The notes below the pieces were generated by a model. That model worked only from the letters and a program-made list of their open reading frames with translations. It made no database searches and was not told the origin of the DNA. Shown one piece after another: positions 17,044 to 25,774 of a stretch of 64,000 bases of DNA. Source of the stretch: Salinibacterium sp. UTAS2018 (GTDB lineage: Bacteria; Actinomycetota; Actinomycetes; Actinomycetales; Microbacteriaceae). The translations under genes were made by a program, and so were the position numbers. Position 1 is the first letter of the stretch; every line of letters starts with the position of its first letter. The stretch covers positions 2,294,001 to 2,358,000 of the forward strand of contig NZ_CP035375.1 in NCBI RefSeq assembly GCF_004118935.1. The letters are read 5' to 3'.

Positions 17044-19535
17044 GAGGATTCCGCCATGCCTGGACGGTATACAGGAAGCTCGACCACCATCGTCAGCCCG
17101 CCTCCTGGAGTGTCTTCGGCTTCAATAGTGCCGCCCATGCCTTCTGTGAAACCCTTAGAAAGAGCGAGGCCCAAGCCGAGGCCTGTCGTGTTGTCGTTGT
17201 CGCCCAATCGCTGGAACGGGGCAAACACCTCTTCTCGGCGTTCGGGAGCGATACCGGAACCGTGATCTATGACGCGGATCTGCACCATCTCGTTAAACGT
17301 ACTGGTCGCCAATCTCACTTGTGAGCCCTCAGAGGCAAATTCTGTGGCATTGGCGAGAAGGTTCACGATGACCCGTTGAAGAAGTCCGGCATCCGCGAGA
17401 ACAGGCGGTAAGTCTTTCGCAATATCGAGCTCAACGTCGTCGGGGCCGAGCCCTAACTCGTCGAGGGACGGAATAATGACATCCTCGGTCTCCGTTGGCT
17501 GCAGCGAGATCGCGAGCACACCCGCTTGGAGTCGGCTGACATCCAGGAGGTTCGTGACGAGAGTGGAGAGGGTCCCCAAACTTTCGTCTGCTGTGGCAAG
17601 CAACTCCTGGCGGTCAGGCTCTGAAATTGAGATGTCGGTCGCTCGCAGACCAGTTACTGCTGCGGTGGCAGCGGCTAGTGGTCGACGAAGGTCATGGCCG
17701 ACCGCTGAGAGGAGAGCGCTTCTCACTCTGTCGCTTTCGGCGAGAGAGCCGACTTCGTTCGCTGTCTCGGACAAAGATGAATGCTCAAGCATCGCGTCGA
17801 TTTGAGCTGCGATGACGACGACGAGGCGGCGCTCAGATGCGGCCAAATTTCTACCGAAGAGATTAAGAAATGCGCGGTCTCCCACCGGAACTGTCGTCTG
17901 TTGATCGCCGCGAGCAGCTTCACCAGCGAAATTGATCACGGTGTCACCGACAACGAGGCGAACACAGCTGAGGTTGAACGCCTCCCGGGTGCGATTCACG
18001 AAAGCGTCCAGCGCACTCTCGCCTCGCAGGACATTGCCAGCGATGGAGAGAAGAAGCTCCGATTCTGCGGATGCCCGCTGCGCAAAGCGAAAACGCCGGG
18101 CGGCTTGATCAACCACGTAGCTGACGAGAATTGCGTTCACCACGTACAGCACGAGCGCCAGCATGTGAAGCGGCTTATCAACAGTGATTGTGTGGAGAGG
18201 TTCCACGAAGAAGAAATCGAGTGTGATCCCCGAGAGCACGGCGGCGAAGAGCGCGGGCCATATGCCGCCGATGAGTGCAACGACAACCACCAGAAATTGG
18301 TAGGAAAGTACGTCGCTTATGAGGGAATCCGAGCTTCGGAGGGTCGCTAACAACCAAGTAAGAAGCGGCCCGCCCACTACTGCGAATAGCAGTCCAGTGA
18401 TTCGACGCGCCATCGTGAGCGAACCGGTGAGGCGAGGAAGCGCGAGGCGCCCTCCCGCGGCAGAGTGCGTGACAATATGCACATCGATGTCGCCCGACTC
18501 GCGGATTACCGTTGCCCCAATACCCGGACCACTGAGAGCAGCCTGGAGGCGGCTTCTGCGACTGACGCCGATGACTAGTTGCGTCGCGTTGACGCTTTTC
18601 GCGAAATCGACCAGAGCGCGGGGGACGTCATCCCCAATAATCTCATTGAGAGTGCCCCCGAGTTTTTCGACAAGTGCACGTTGTCGGGCGATGGCGTGTG
18701 GATCTGTGCCGCGCAAACCGTCTTGGCGTGCGACGTGCACCGCGAGAAGCTCTCCGCCGGAAGAGCGGGCGGCAATTCGTGCTCCACGCCGGAGAAGAGT
18801 GTCTCCCTCGTGGCCACCGGTGAGCGCAACGACGACCCTCTCCCGCGCTTCCCACTTGCTGTCGATTCCCTTCTCCGCACGGTAGCTCTTGAGCTCACTG
18901 TCGACTTCGTCGGCCAGCCACAGCAGCGCGAGTTCGCGAAGCGCGGTTAAATTGCCGAGGCGAAAGTAGTTAGAAAGTGCGGCGTCGATGCGCTCCGCGG
19001 GGTATACCCGTCCGGCCGTCAGGCGATCACGAAGTGCCTGCGGTGCGAGATCAATAACTTCGATCTGGTCGGCGGAACGCAGCACGGCGTCCGGGATCGA
19101 CTCACGCTGTGGAGCGCCAGTGATCTGTTTCACCACATCATTGAGGGATTCGATGTGCTGGATGTTCACAGTCGACATGACGTCGATTCCCGCATCCAGC
19201 AGAGCTTCCACATCTTGCCACCGCTTCTCGTGAACGGCACCCGGGGCATTGGTGTGGGCAAGCTCATCTACCAAGGCGATCTCGGGGTTGCGTTCGATAA
19301 CGGCGTTGAGATCCATTTCGTTGAGGTCCACGCCGCGATGAGCGACGACCTCGCGAGGCACAATCTCGAGCCCGTGCACCATCGCGGCGGTGCCGGCTCG
19401 ACCGTGCGTTTCTACAACGGCCACCACAACATCTTTGCCCTCATCGAAGAGGCGCTTGCCCTCTTCGAGCATTGTGTAAGTTTTTCCAACGCCGGGAGCG
19501 GCTCCAAGGAGTACCCGGAGTCGCCCCCGTTTCAT
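17040..19535 (-). CDS. kdpD: KdpD sensor histidine kinase
   Basis: An 831-residue membrane kinase that senses low potassium and turgor. Order: the KdpD N-terminal domain with its ATP-binding motif GAAPGVGKT (about 11-19), a USP-like domain (about 230-360), four close membrane helices (about 380-480), a GAF-like region, the HisKA motif SAVGHDLRRP with the phosphorylated histidine near residue 613, and the ATPase N and G boxes (NLLANATEF, TGLGLGLALSKGF). Slightly shorter than the 894-residue E. coli protein. The ribosome-binding site GGAGG lies within the last codons of kdpC, so translation is coupled to the transporter genes. Confidence 0.95.
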   Translation of the reverse strand: MKRGRLRVLLGAAPGVGKTYTMLEEGKRLFDEGKDVVVAVVETHGRAGTAAMVHGLEIVPREVVAHRGVDLNEMDLNAVIERNPEIALVDELAHTNAPGAVHEKRWQDVEALLDAGIDVMSTVNIQHIESLNDVVKQITGAPQRESIPDAVLRSADQIEVIDLAPQALRDRLTAGRVYPAERIDAALSNYFRLGNLTALRELALLWLADEVDSELKSYRAEKGIDSKWEARERVVVALTGGHEGDTLLRRGARIAARSSGGELLAVHVARQDGLRGTDPHAIARQRALVEKLGGTLNEIIGDDVPRALVDFAKSVNATQLVIGVSRRSRLQAALSGPGIGATVIRESGDIDVHIVTHSAAGGRLALPRLTGSLTMARRITGLLFAVVGGPLLTWLLATLRSSDSLISDVLSYQFLVVVVALIGGIWPALFAAVLSGITLDFFFVEPLHTITVDKPLHMLALVLYVVNAILVSYVVDQAARRFRFAQRASAESELLLSIAGNVLRGESALDAFVNRTREAFNLSCVRLVVGDTVINFAGEAARGDQQTTVPVGDRAFLNLFGRNLAASERRLVVVIAAQIDAMLEHSSLSETANEVGSLAESDRVRSALLSAVGHDLRRPLAAATAAVTGLRATDISISEPDRQELLATADESLGTLSTLVTNLLDVSRLQAGVLAISLQPTETEDVIIPSLDELGLGPDDVELDIAKDLPPVLADAGLLQRVIVNLLANATEFASEGSQVRLATSTFNEMVQIRVIDHGSGIAPERREEVFAPFQRLGDNDNTTGLGLGLALSKGFTEGMGGTIEAEDTPGGGLTMVVELPVYRPGMAESS

Positions 19536-19540
19536 TACGA

Positions 19541-20149
19541 CTAACCTCCGAGCGCGTCGAGCATGATGTTGAGCTGGAGAACGTTGACGGTGGGTTCTCC
19601 CAGATATCCAAGATCTCTGTTCTGGATCTTACTCTGCACGAGTTTTTCCACTTCCGACTCCGGGATGTTTCGTTCCGCGGCTACAGGGGCAACCTGCAGC
19701 AAGGCGTAGGCAGGGCTGATGTGTGGGTCTAAGCCGGAGCTCGAGGCAGTGAGTGCGTCGGCGGGGATATCCATCCCAGTTACGGCGTCGGACGCGAAAA
19801 TCTGAGACCGGCGTTCTTTGATCGCAGCGATCAGATCGGGGTTTTCTGGGCCCCAATTTGAACCGCTTGACGCAGCCGCGTCGTATCCGTCGCCTGCCGC
19901 TGATGGCCGAGGTTGAAAGTACTGGGACAGTGGCTCGCCGTCAGCGTCGATGAACGATTGGCCGATAAGCGCTGAGCCCACTGGAGTGCCGTCGACGGTC
20001 AGGATGCTGCCATTGGCTTGACGGGGCATCACGAGTTGGCCGATGCCGGTCATAGCTAGGGGATAGACGATTCCGAGCACGACGGTGAGAACGATCAGTG
20101 CGCGAACCGCCACCCATAATTGCCGGAGGCCTGTTCGGGAGGAAGACAT
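19541..20149 (-). CDS. kdpC: KdpC subunit of the K+-transporting ATPase
   Basis: A 202-residue subunit with one N-terminal membrane helix (about 10-35, LIVLTVVLGIVYPLAMTGI) and an external domain with the family stretches GSALIGQSF, YFQPRPSAAG, SSGLDPHISPAYALLQV and ...NVLQLNIMLDAL at the end. KdpC is a small chaperone-like subunit that raises the affinity of the pump for potassium and ATP. It sits 30 bases after kdpB and five bases before kdpD. Confidence 0.94.
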   Translation of the reverse strand: MSSSRTGLRQLWVAVRALIVLTVVLGIVYPLAMTGIGQLVMPRQANGSILTVDGTPVGSALIGQSFIDADGEPLSQYFQPRPSAAGDGYDAAASSGSNWGPENPDLIAAIKERRSQIFASDAVTGMDIPADALTASSSGLDPHISPAYALLQVAPVAAERNIPESEVEKLVQSKIQNRDLGYLGEPTVNVLQLNIMLDALGG

Positions 20150-20179
20150 AGTTTTCTACTTTCTTGAGACGTAGTGTCG

Positions 20180-22351
20180 TTAGAATCCGGGAATCAAAGT
20201 AACGATAAGGTCGATGATTTTAATGCCGACGAAGGGCGCCAACACACCGCCGACGCCATAGAGCCAGAGATTGCGGCTAAGGATTCGGGATGCGCTGAGG
20301 GGGCGGTATTTGACGCCACGCAGAGCGAGGGGGATCAAAACCACAATCACAATTGCGTTAAAAATGATCGCCGACATCACTGCGGAGGCCGCGGAGTGTA
20401 GCCCCATGATGTTCAGCACAGCCAACCCCGGGAACACTCCGGCGAACATGGCCGGGATGATCGCGAAATATTTGGCGATGTCGTTGGCGATCGAAAACGT
20501 CGTCAGCGCACCTCGTGTGATCAGCAACTGCTTGCCTATCCGAACGATGTCGATGAGCTTGGTGGGGTCTGAATCGAGATCCACCATGTTGCCGGCCTCT
20601 TTTGCCGCAGAGGTTCCTGTGTTCATGGCCACGCCGACATCCGCCTGGGCAAGCGCTGGCGCATCGTTGGTGCCGTCACCGGTCATGGCGACAAGGTTTC
20701 CGCCCGCCTGCTCACGGCGGATGAGCGCGAGCTTGTCCTCGGGGGTGGCCTCCGCGAGGAAGTCATCCACTCCAGCCTCAGCGGCGATAGCTTTGGCGGT
20801 CAACGGGTTGTCGCCGGTGATCATCACCGTTCGGATACCCATGGCCCGCATTTCGGCGAATCGTTCCCTCAAGCCGTCTTTGACGATGTCTTTGAGGTGG
20901 ACTACTCCGAGAATGCGTGCCGTGTGACCGGGAGCTTTCAGGGCAACCACGAGCGGCGTTCCTCCACTCTGCGATATGCGCTCCACGTGATGCTGAAGAT
21001 TCGCAATGACTGAGGCAGCGAGATTCGTGTCCTCCTCAATCCAGGCGATTACCGCGGAGCCGGCACCCTTTCGTAGTTGCGTGCCGTCACGTCGATCGAG
21101 CCCGCTCATGCGCGTTTGTGCGGTGAACGGCACGACGTCGCCAGCGGATGTGTCCCCCACGTGCACGTCCCGTGCCGTCGCGAGATCGACAATCGACTTG
21201 CCCTCGGGGGTCGGATCTGCGAGCGATGCTTCTGCGGAAACCTGCATGAGCTCGCGCACATCAACACCATTGAGCGGAACGAACTCGCTTGCTTGGCGGT
21301 TGCCGTAGGTGATGGTTCCGGTCTTATCCAGCAACAGGGTAGTCACATCACCAGCGGCCTCGACTGCCCGCCCAGACATCGCCAACACATTGTGTTGCAC
21401 TAGTCGGTCCATGCCGGCGATACCGATGGCAGAAAGCAGCGCGCCGATCGTGGTGGGGATTAGGCAGACAAGCAACGCGATGAGGACGGGCAGTGAGACC
21501 TGAGTGCCGACGGCGGAGGCAATCGGATTGATCGTGAGCGTGACCACAACGAACACGATGGAGAGGCTCGCGAGAAGCACGTTGAGAGCGATCTCGTTCG
21601 GGGTTTTCTGGCGGGATGCTCCCTCGACCAAGTTGATCATTCGATCGACGAAGGTCTCACCCGGCTTAGAGGTGATCCGAACGACGATGCGGTCGGAAAG
21701 AACACGGGTGCCACCTGTCACGGCACTGCGGTCGCCTCCAGATTCGCGCACAACGGGTGCTGATTCTCCGGTGATTGCAGACTCATCTATGGAAGCGATA
21801 CCCCAGATGATGTCGCCGTCTCCGGGTACGAGCTGCCCGGCGGTGATGACGACGACATCCCCGAGACTGAGATCCGCAGAAGAAAGCTCCTCCAGCTCGC
21901 CTTTCGTGGCATCGGGGTCTCCCATTGCGTCGTAGGCGCCAACCCGGAACGCGCTAGTGCTGGTGCGGGTTGAGCGGAGACTTTCTGCCTGAGCTTTTCC
22001 GCGACCTTCTGCCACAGATTCGGCAAGGTTGGCAAATAGCACGGTCAGCCACAGCCAGAGGGCGATTCCGGCGGAGAAGGTCGAGGGGATGGCAGAGCCG
22101 CCCGAGAGCACTGGGCCTCCAAGGAACGGCTCTGCGAACGCGACTACCGTGGTGAACACGGCTCCGACTTCCACGATGAACATGACGGGGTTCCGCCACA
22201 TTTGTCGAGGATCGAGCTTGGTGAAAGCGCCTGGGACAGCGGCGACGAGAGCAGCGAAGTTGAACGCCGAGCCTCGCTTCGTTGGGTGACTGTTCTTTGC
22301 ACCCTCCGCGGGTGTGGGTAACGGGGAGGTCTTGGTGATAGTGGTGGACAT
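20180..22351 (-). CDS. kdpB: KdpB, P-type ATPase subunit of the potassium pump
   Basis: A 723-residue P-type ATPase. Visible landmarks are the dephosphorylation loop ITGESAPV, the phosphorylation site [15 protein letters not shown]-binding [10 protein letters not shown], and the hinge [18 protein letters not shown]. Several membrane segments flank these. It hydrolyses ATP to drive potassium through KdpA. An open frame continues 80 codons further upstream but that part overlaps kdpA on the same strand; the start chosen here (ATG at 22351, protein beginning MSTTITKTS) lies five bases after the kdpA stop and gives the family's usual length. Confidence 0.95.
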   Translation of the reverse strand: MSTTITKTSPLPTPAEGAKNSHPTKRGSAFNFAALVAAVPGAFTKLDPRQMWRNPVMFIVEVGAVFTTVVAFAEPFLGGPVLSGGSAIPSTFSAGIALWLWLTVLFANLAESVAEGRGKAQAESLRSTRTSTSAFRVGAYDAMGDPDATKGELEELSSADLSLGDVVVITAGQLVPGDGDIIWGIASIDESAITGESAPVVRESGGDRSAVTGGTRVLSDRIVVRITSKPGETFVDRMINLVEGASRQKTPNEIALNVLLASLSIVFVVVTLTINPIASAVGTQVSLPVLIALLVCLIPTTIGALLSAIGIAGMDRLVQHNVLAMSGRAVEAAGDVTTLLLDKTGTITYGNRQASEFVPLNGVDVRELMQVSAEASLADPTPEGKSIVDLATARDVHVGDTSAGDVVPFTAQTRMSGLDRRDGTQLRKGAGSAVIAWIEEDTNLAASVIANLQHHVERISQSGGTPLVVALKAPGHTARILGVVHLKDIVKDGLRERFAEMRAMGIRTVMITGDNPLTAKAIAAEAGVDDFLAEATPEDKLALIRREQAGGNLVAMTGDGTNDAPALAQADVGVAMNTGTSAAKEAGNMVDLDSDPTKLIDIVRIGKQLLITRGALTTFSIANDIAKYFAIIPAMFAGVFPGLAVLNIMGLHSAASAVMSAIIFNAIVIVVLIPLALRGVKYRPLSASRILSRNLWLYGVGGVLAPFVGIKIIDLIVTLIPGF

Positions 22352-22356
22352 AGTTA

Positions 22357-24027
22357 TCAGAGTCCTTCTGCGAGGGGGCCCAGCGTGAGGGCAGGAAAGA
22401 AGGTGAGAGCGGTCACGATGACCGTCACACCGATGAGGAGACCGACGAACTGCGGTCGATGAGTGGGGAGCGTCCCGACGGTGACCGGTATCTTGTCCTG
22501 GGCGGCAAGAGACCCGGCGAGCGCCAATACAAACACGATCGGCAGGAACCTTCCTAGGAGCATTGCGACGCCGAGCGCTGTGTTTAACCACGGGGTGTTC
22601 GCGGTCAACCCGGCGAACGCAGACCCATTGTTGTTCGACGCGGAGGTGAAGGCGTAGAGCACCTCAGACAGACCGTGGTTTCCTTGGTTCCAGATTGAGG
22701 TAGTCATCACGTCTTCTCGAATGCCAGGAATCGCGAAGCTTAATGCGGTTCCGGTTAAGACGAGCGTGGGCATGATGAGGATGTAAAGGCTCGCGAGTTT
22801 TATCTCCTTGGGGCCGATCTTCTTCCCCAAGTACTCAGGTGTGCGGCCGACCAACAAGCCAGCGATGAACACCGTGATCACTGCGAGGATTAGTAGCCCG
22901 TAAAGACCGGAGCCGACTCCGCCGGGAGCAACTTCGCCCAGCATCATATTGAGCATCGGAATCATTCCGCCGAATGCCGTATATGAGTCATGCATCGAGT
23001 TCACGGCGCCCGTAGATGTGAGCGTGCTCGTGGTGCCGAACAAGGTGGAGCCAAAAATGCCGAACCGCTGTTCCTTACCTTCCAGAGCAGCGCCAGCCAG
23101 TTGAGGGGCAGTGCCCATTCCTGCTCGCTCGAGCCAAGTTAGGGCGGTGAACGAGACGATGTAGAAGATGCCCATCACGCTCAGGATCGCGTAACCCTGC
23201 TTGTTGCTTCCGATCATCCGTCCGAACGTTCGTGGCAGAGAGAATGGAATCATGAGCATGAGAACGCTCTGGAACAAGCTTGTCCAGGCGGTGGGGTTTT
23301 CGAACGGGTGCGAGGAATTGGCGTTGAAGAATCCGCCGCCATTGGTGCCGAGCAGTTTGATTACCTCTTGCGACGCGGTGGGGCCTCCGGGGATATTCTG
23401 CGAGCCTCCGCCCAACGTGGTGATCTCCGTGAAACCGTTGAAATTCTGGATTACGCCGCCGGCTATCAGAATGATCGCCCCGACGACCGAGATCGGCAGC
23501 AGTAGGCGAAAAGTTCCGCGCGTTATGTCGACCCAGAAGTTGCCGATCGTCCCGGAGCGGCTGCGGGCGAAACCGCGCACTAGGGCGATCGCAATCGCAA
23601 TGCCCAATGCTGCGGAGAGGAAATTTTGCACCGCAAGTCCCGACATCTGTACGACGTAGCCCAACGTCGTGTCCGGCGAATAAGACTGCCAGTTTGTGTT
23701 GGTGACAAAGGATGCCGCTGTGTTGAAGGAAAGCCCTTGTGGTACAGCAGGAAATCCGAGTGAATACGGCAAGAGGGCTTGCGTGCGCTGAAGTAGATAC
23801 ACGACGAGGACACTGACAACAGAGAACGCGAGCACGCCTCGGAGGTATGCCTGCCAGGTTTGTTCCTTGGAAGAATCCACCCCGATTAACTTGTAGAGAC
23901 CGCGCTCCGCCTGTAGGTCTTTGCCGGAGGTGTAGATGCGAGCCATATAGTCGCCAAGCGGCCGGTACAGGGCTGCCAAGATCAGCGCGAGTGTTGCGAA
24001 CTGAAGTATGGCGAAAAGAATCTCCAT
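22357..24027 (-). CDS. kdpA: KdpA, potassium-conducting subunit
   Basis: A 556-residue membrane protein with about ten hydrophobic helices and four pore-loop repeats related to potassium channels, for example [57 protein letters not shown] and [13 protein letters not shown]. It binds and conducts K+ while KdpB supplies energy. The start lies one base after the kdpF stop. Full length for the family and no broken frame. Confidence 0.96.
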   Translation of the reverse strand: MEILFAILQFATLALILAALYRPLGDYMARIYTSGKDLQAERGLYKLIGVDSSKEQTWQAYLRGVLAFSVVSVLVVYLLQRTQALLPYSLGFPAVPQGLSFNTAASFVTNTNWQSYSPDTTLGYVVQMSGLAVQNFLSAALGIAIAIALVRGFARSRSGTIGNFWVDITRGTFRLLLPISVVGAIILIAGGVIQNFNGFTEITTLGGGSQNIPGGPTASQEVIKLLGTNGGGFFNANSSHPFENPTAWTSLFQSVLMLMIPFSLPRTFGRMIGSNKQGYAILSVMGIFYIVSFTALTWLERAGMGTAPQLAGAALEGKEQRFGIFGSTLFGTTSTLTSTGAVNSMHDSYTAFGGMIPMLNMMLGEVAPGGVGSGLYGLLILAVITVFIAGLLVGRTPEYLGKKIGPKEIKLASLYILIMPTLVLTGTALSFAIPGIREDVMTTSIWNQGNHGLSEVLYAFTSASNNNGSAFAGLTANTPWLNTALGVAMLLGRFLPIVFVLALAGSLAAQDKIPVTVGTLPTHRPQFVGLLIGVTVIVTALTFFPALTLGPLAEGL

Positions 24028-24028
24028 G

Positions 24029-24118
24029 TCAGAAACGCTCCGGCTTCACGAGGGCATACACGAGATACGCGATGGCAGCGATGCCGAGTACGGCAGCGAT
24101 GAGAGAGAGGAAGATCAC
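24029..24118 (-). CDS. kdpF: KdpF small membrane subunit
   Basis: A 29-residue peptide: one hydrophobic helix followed by [12 protein letters not shown], the typical KdpF ending. KdpF stabilises the KdpABC complex in the membrane. The start is GTG; AAGGAG precedes it at a suitable distance inside the previous small frame. Its first bases overlap the stop of the upstream peptide gene (GTGA), and its stop lies one base before the kdpA ATG, so all are translationally linked. Too short for routine gene finders but well supported by position and sequence. Confidence 0.88.
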   Translation of the reverse strand: MIFLSLIAAVLGIAAIAYLVYALVKPERF

Positions 24119-24198
24119 AGTCGTTCCACTCCTTTGGCGGTGAGGCCGACGATTACGAAAACGGCGATAACGCCGAGAACGTACACAAGGTCAAGCAC
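24115..24198 (-). CDS. 27-residue membrane peptide leading the kdp operon
   Basis: A GTG-started frame of 27 codons coding for one hydrophobic helix (residues 1-20) and a charged tail, TAKGVERL. It has the best ribosome-binding site in the operon (TGAGGAG, about seven bases upstream). Its stop overlaps the kdpF start by four bases. The layout copies KdpF: a single helix, then a short basic/acidic tail. No function is known to me; it could be a second KdpF-like accessory subunit or simply a leader that couples translation. Confidence 0.65.
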   Translation of the reverse strand: MLDLVYVLGVIAVFVIVGLTAKGVERL

Positions 24199-24276
24199 GA
24201 AAACTCCTCAGGGAGGCAGTGGCGTGGTTCCCGATCGGGAGGCACGGCGCTCGGAGGTATTCCCGGGCCACAAATT

Positions 24277-24350
24277 CACACAACACCACGGAATGTGTGT
24301 TGCGATGCTTCCTCACGGAACGCATACGGATAAACACGCGAAACTAACAA
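24277..24350 (-). promoter_or_regulatory. kdp promoter and CACACA/TGTGTG palindrome
   Basis: On the minus strand TTGTTA (24350-24345) and TATGCG (24326-24321) are 18 bases apart, a plausible promoter. Further downstream in the leader is an inverted repeat, CACACA at 24277-24282 and TGTGTG at 24294-24299. Whether KdpE binds here is not known. Confidence 0.4.
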
Positions 24351-24423
24351 GATCCTTACGGAATGGACTTTCGTCGCTAACGGCGGCAGCCACCCACACC
24401 ATCGAATTCGTTAGAGTGACGCC

Positions 24424-24753
24424 ATGGCATCCACTCAGCAGGGTCGCGTCGTCGAGCACGCACTTCTTCCGGTCAAGCCCGGCCGTGAGGCGGAGTTCGA
24501 AGCGGCTTTCGCCCAGGCGAAGGGCATCATTGCGGCGATGCCGGGATTCCGTGGGCTGACGCTCTCACGCGGAGTCGAGCATCCGCAGACTTATCTGCTG
24601 CTCGTGCGGTGGGACACCGTCGACGACCACGAGATCGGGTTTCGCGGTTCGCCCGAGTATCAACAGTGGCGAGCGCTGCTACACGAGTTCTACGAACCGT
24701 TCCCGGTCGTCGAGCACTTCGACGAGCTTGAGCGGATCGAGACGACGAACTGA
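24424..24753 (+). CDS. Antibiotic biosynthesis monooxygenase (ABM)-domain protein
   Basis: A 109-residue dimeric alpha/beta-barrel-type protein. The ABM pattern is clear: the opening strand EHALLPVKPGREAEFEAAF, MPGFRGLTLSRGVEHPQTYLLLVRWDTVDDH, and the helix QQWRALLHEFYEP. Members include small cofactor-free monooxygenases and haem-degrading proteins, but most are of unknown role; the haem-binding residues of IsdG cannot be recognised. It is divergent from the kdp operon. TAGAGT at 24412-24417 lies six bases before the ATG, so the message is probably leaderless. Confidence 0.82.
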   Translation: MASTQQGRVVEHALLPVKPGREAEFEAAFAQAKGIIAAMPGFRGLTLSRGVEHPQTYLLLVRWDTVDDHEIGFRGSPEYQQWRALLHEFYEPFPVVEHFDELERIETTN

Positions 24754-24756
24754 GCC

Positions 24757-24806
24757 CGCGGAACCACTTTCGCTCGCGAGCCGTGAACGGGCCAAAATAG
24801 CGGGAT
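24757..24806 (+). repeat. Copy of the sequence upstream of the HsmA-like gene
   Basis: GAACCACTTTCGCTCGCGAG and the bases after it, up to the GGGATGCTGC start region, match 37512-37565 almost base for base. It includes the perfect palindrome GCTCGCGAGC. Downstream of the start codon the similarity stops. It is either a dispersed genomic repeat or a fragment of the host flank carried into island A. Confidence 0.65.
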
Positions 24807-24931
24807 GCTGCCGCGACAGGGTTGTCCACACCGCGTGCTCGAGCCCGCGGAAACGCACTTCTGCTATTCCTCACTACAGCCAGTGCCGCAGTGTTAGCGT
24901 GGTCCCGCAGCCTACTTTCGGAGAGGATCTC

Positions 24932-25546
24932 ATGTTTATGAACCCATCATTTTTCCCCGAGAAAGCGCCCCAGCCAGAGCCAGAGCATCAGCAGACCCCG
25001 CCATGGTTCCAGCCCCCGGAGGACGAATACCCGGCGCGCGTGCTCCTGCGCGAGTTCATGGCGCGCACCGAATCGACTTCCTTGGCGGTCTCGCACGTCG
25101 ACGTCTACTCGGTCGGGATCGCGATCAAGATCAATTGGGAGCTTCGCCGGCGCGAGGAGAGCGCCGTGGAATGGCAACTCGCGACGGGGATGGGGCATTT
25201 CTCCAGAGGTGCTGGTGATGAGAATTCGGAACGTCGTTTCGGTCTAGGCCTGGCCGACGGAACGGTAGTGACCACAGTCGACGGGTTTGATGGGCACCGA
25301 AACTACGGGGACCAGCCCGAGGGCTGGTCGCTCATGGATCAGGGCGGCGGTGGCGGCGGAGGCGAGAGTCGATTCTCAGGATCTTCGCGTTTGTGGCTGT
25401 GGCCTCTCCCGCCGCCAGGCCCGATCGACTTAGTCGCGGAATGGAAGGCCCGCGATATCCCCGAAAGCAAGCTAGTGCTCGATGGCGCGGCGCTGCTCTC
25501 TGCTGTCGCTGACGTTCGCCCGTTGTGGTCGGGAGAGAAGCCGTAG
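24932..25546 (+). CDS. Hypothetical protein, proline-rich start and glycine run
   Basis: A 204-residue protein that I do not recognise. The start at 24932 is supported by GGAGAGGA just upstream; a longer frame reaching back to 24728 would run through the repeat at 24757-24806 and is less likely. The first 30 residues are rich in Pro, Glu and Gln, the middle is soluble alpha/beta-like with a GDENSERRFGLGLADG stretch, a GGGGGGG run lies near residue 150, and the C-terminus (LVAEWKARDIPESKLVLDG) is regular. No signal peptide or membrane segment. It lies just left of the degenerate attachment scar. Confidence 0.6.
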   Translation: MFMNPSFFPEKAPQPEPEHQQTPPWFQPPEDEYPARVLLREFMARTESTSLAVSHVDVYSVGIAIKINWELRRREESAVEWQLATGMGHFSRGAGDENSERRFGLGLADGTVVTTVDGFDGHRNYGDQPEGWSLMDQGGGGGGGESRFSGSSRLWLWPLPPPGPIDLVAEWKARDIPESKLVLDGAALLSAVADVRPLWSGEKP

Positions 25547-25549
25547 ATT

Positions 25550-25600
25550 CCCCGGCGCGCCAGCTGAAAGCGCCACGTTCTTGATGGGGTTTTCAGAGTT
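25550..25600 (+). repeat. Degenerate tRNA-Arg 3' end and host terminator (old attachment scar)
   Basis: CCCCGGCGCGCCAGCTGAAAG followed by GC-CCAC-TTC-TG-TGGGG-TTTC matches, with scattered changes, the true junction at 37465-37506 where the tRNA copy meets the host terminator. Only the last ~15 bases of the tRNA are left. It marks an earlier island/host boundary now inside island A. Confidence 0.65.
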
Positions 25601-25632
25601 TCCTGCTGCGGGGGACTAGCCCCAACAGAGGG

Positions 25633-25689
25633 ATGTTGTCGCCTGCAATCATCCTCATCACTCTGGCTCACGTCTATCGGAATCTATAG
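25633..25689 (+). pseudogene. Truncated copy of the HsmA-like gene start
   Basis: The frame reads MLSPAIILITLAHVYRNL and then stops; the intact gene at 37559 begins MLLPAIILITLALVFYTV. Twelve of the first 15 residues or more agree, and the DNA upstream also aligns. It is the first ~18 codons of a copy of the gene that flanks the islands on their right side, left behind together with the decayed tRNA end. Confidence 0.7.
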
Positions 25690-25697
25690 AAGCAATT

Positions 25698-25774
25698 TTT
25701 ACAGATCGACCTGACGTGTAAAAATTTAGGCACTTTTTTTACACGTTGTGCACGCATGTTGCTACGCTTTACAC
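25698..25774 (+). promoter_or_regulatory. fic promoter with repeated TTTACAC operator-like sites
   Basis: ACGTGTAAAAA (25714-25724) and TTTTTACACGT (25736-25746) form a perfect 11-bp inverted repeat. Further TTTACA(C/G) copies lie at 25698-25704 and at 25768-25774, directly before the ATG. TTTACA (25738-25743) and TACGCT (25763-25768) could be -35 and -10 (19-base spacer), six bases before the ATG. A repressor bound to these sites would cover the promoter. Confidence 0.65.

Noticed and set aside
22352..22591. 80-codon N-terminal extension of KdpB
   Set aside because: It overlaps kdpA on the same strand, has odd Arg/His-rich composition, and the shorter form has the family's length.
24199..24423. 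A c-di-AMP (ydaO-type) or other riboswitch before kdp
   Set aside because: None of the conserved riboswitch words can be seen; only a simple CACACA/TGTGTG palindrome and promoter boxes.
24728..24931. Upstream extension of the unknown gene at 24932
   Set aside because: It would run through the 24757-24806 repeat, overlap the ABM gene end, and ignore a good ribosome-binding site at 24920-24927.
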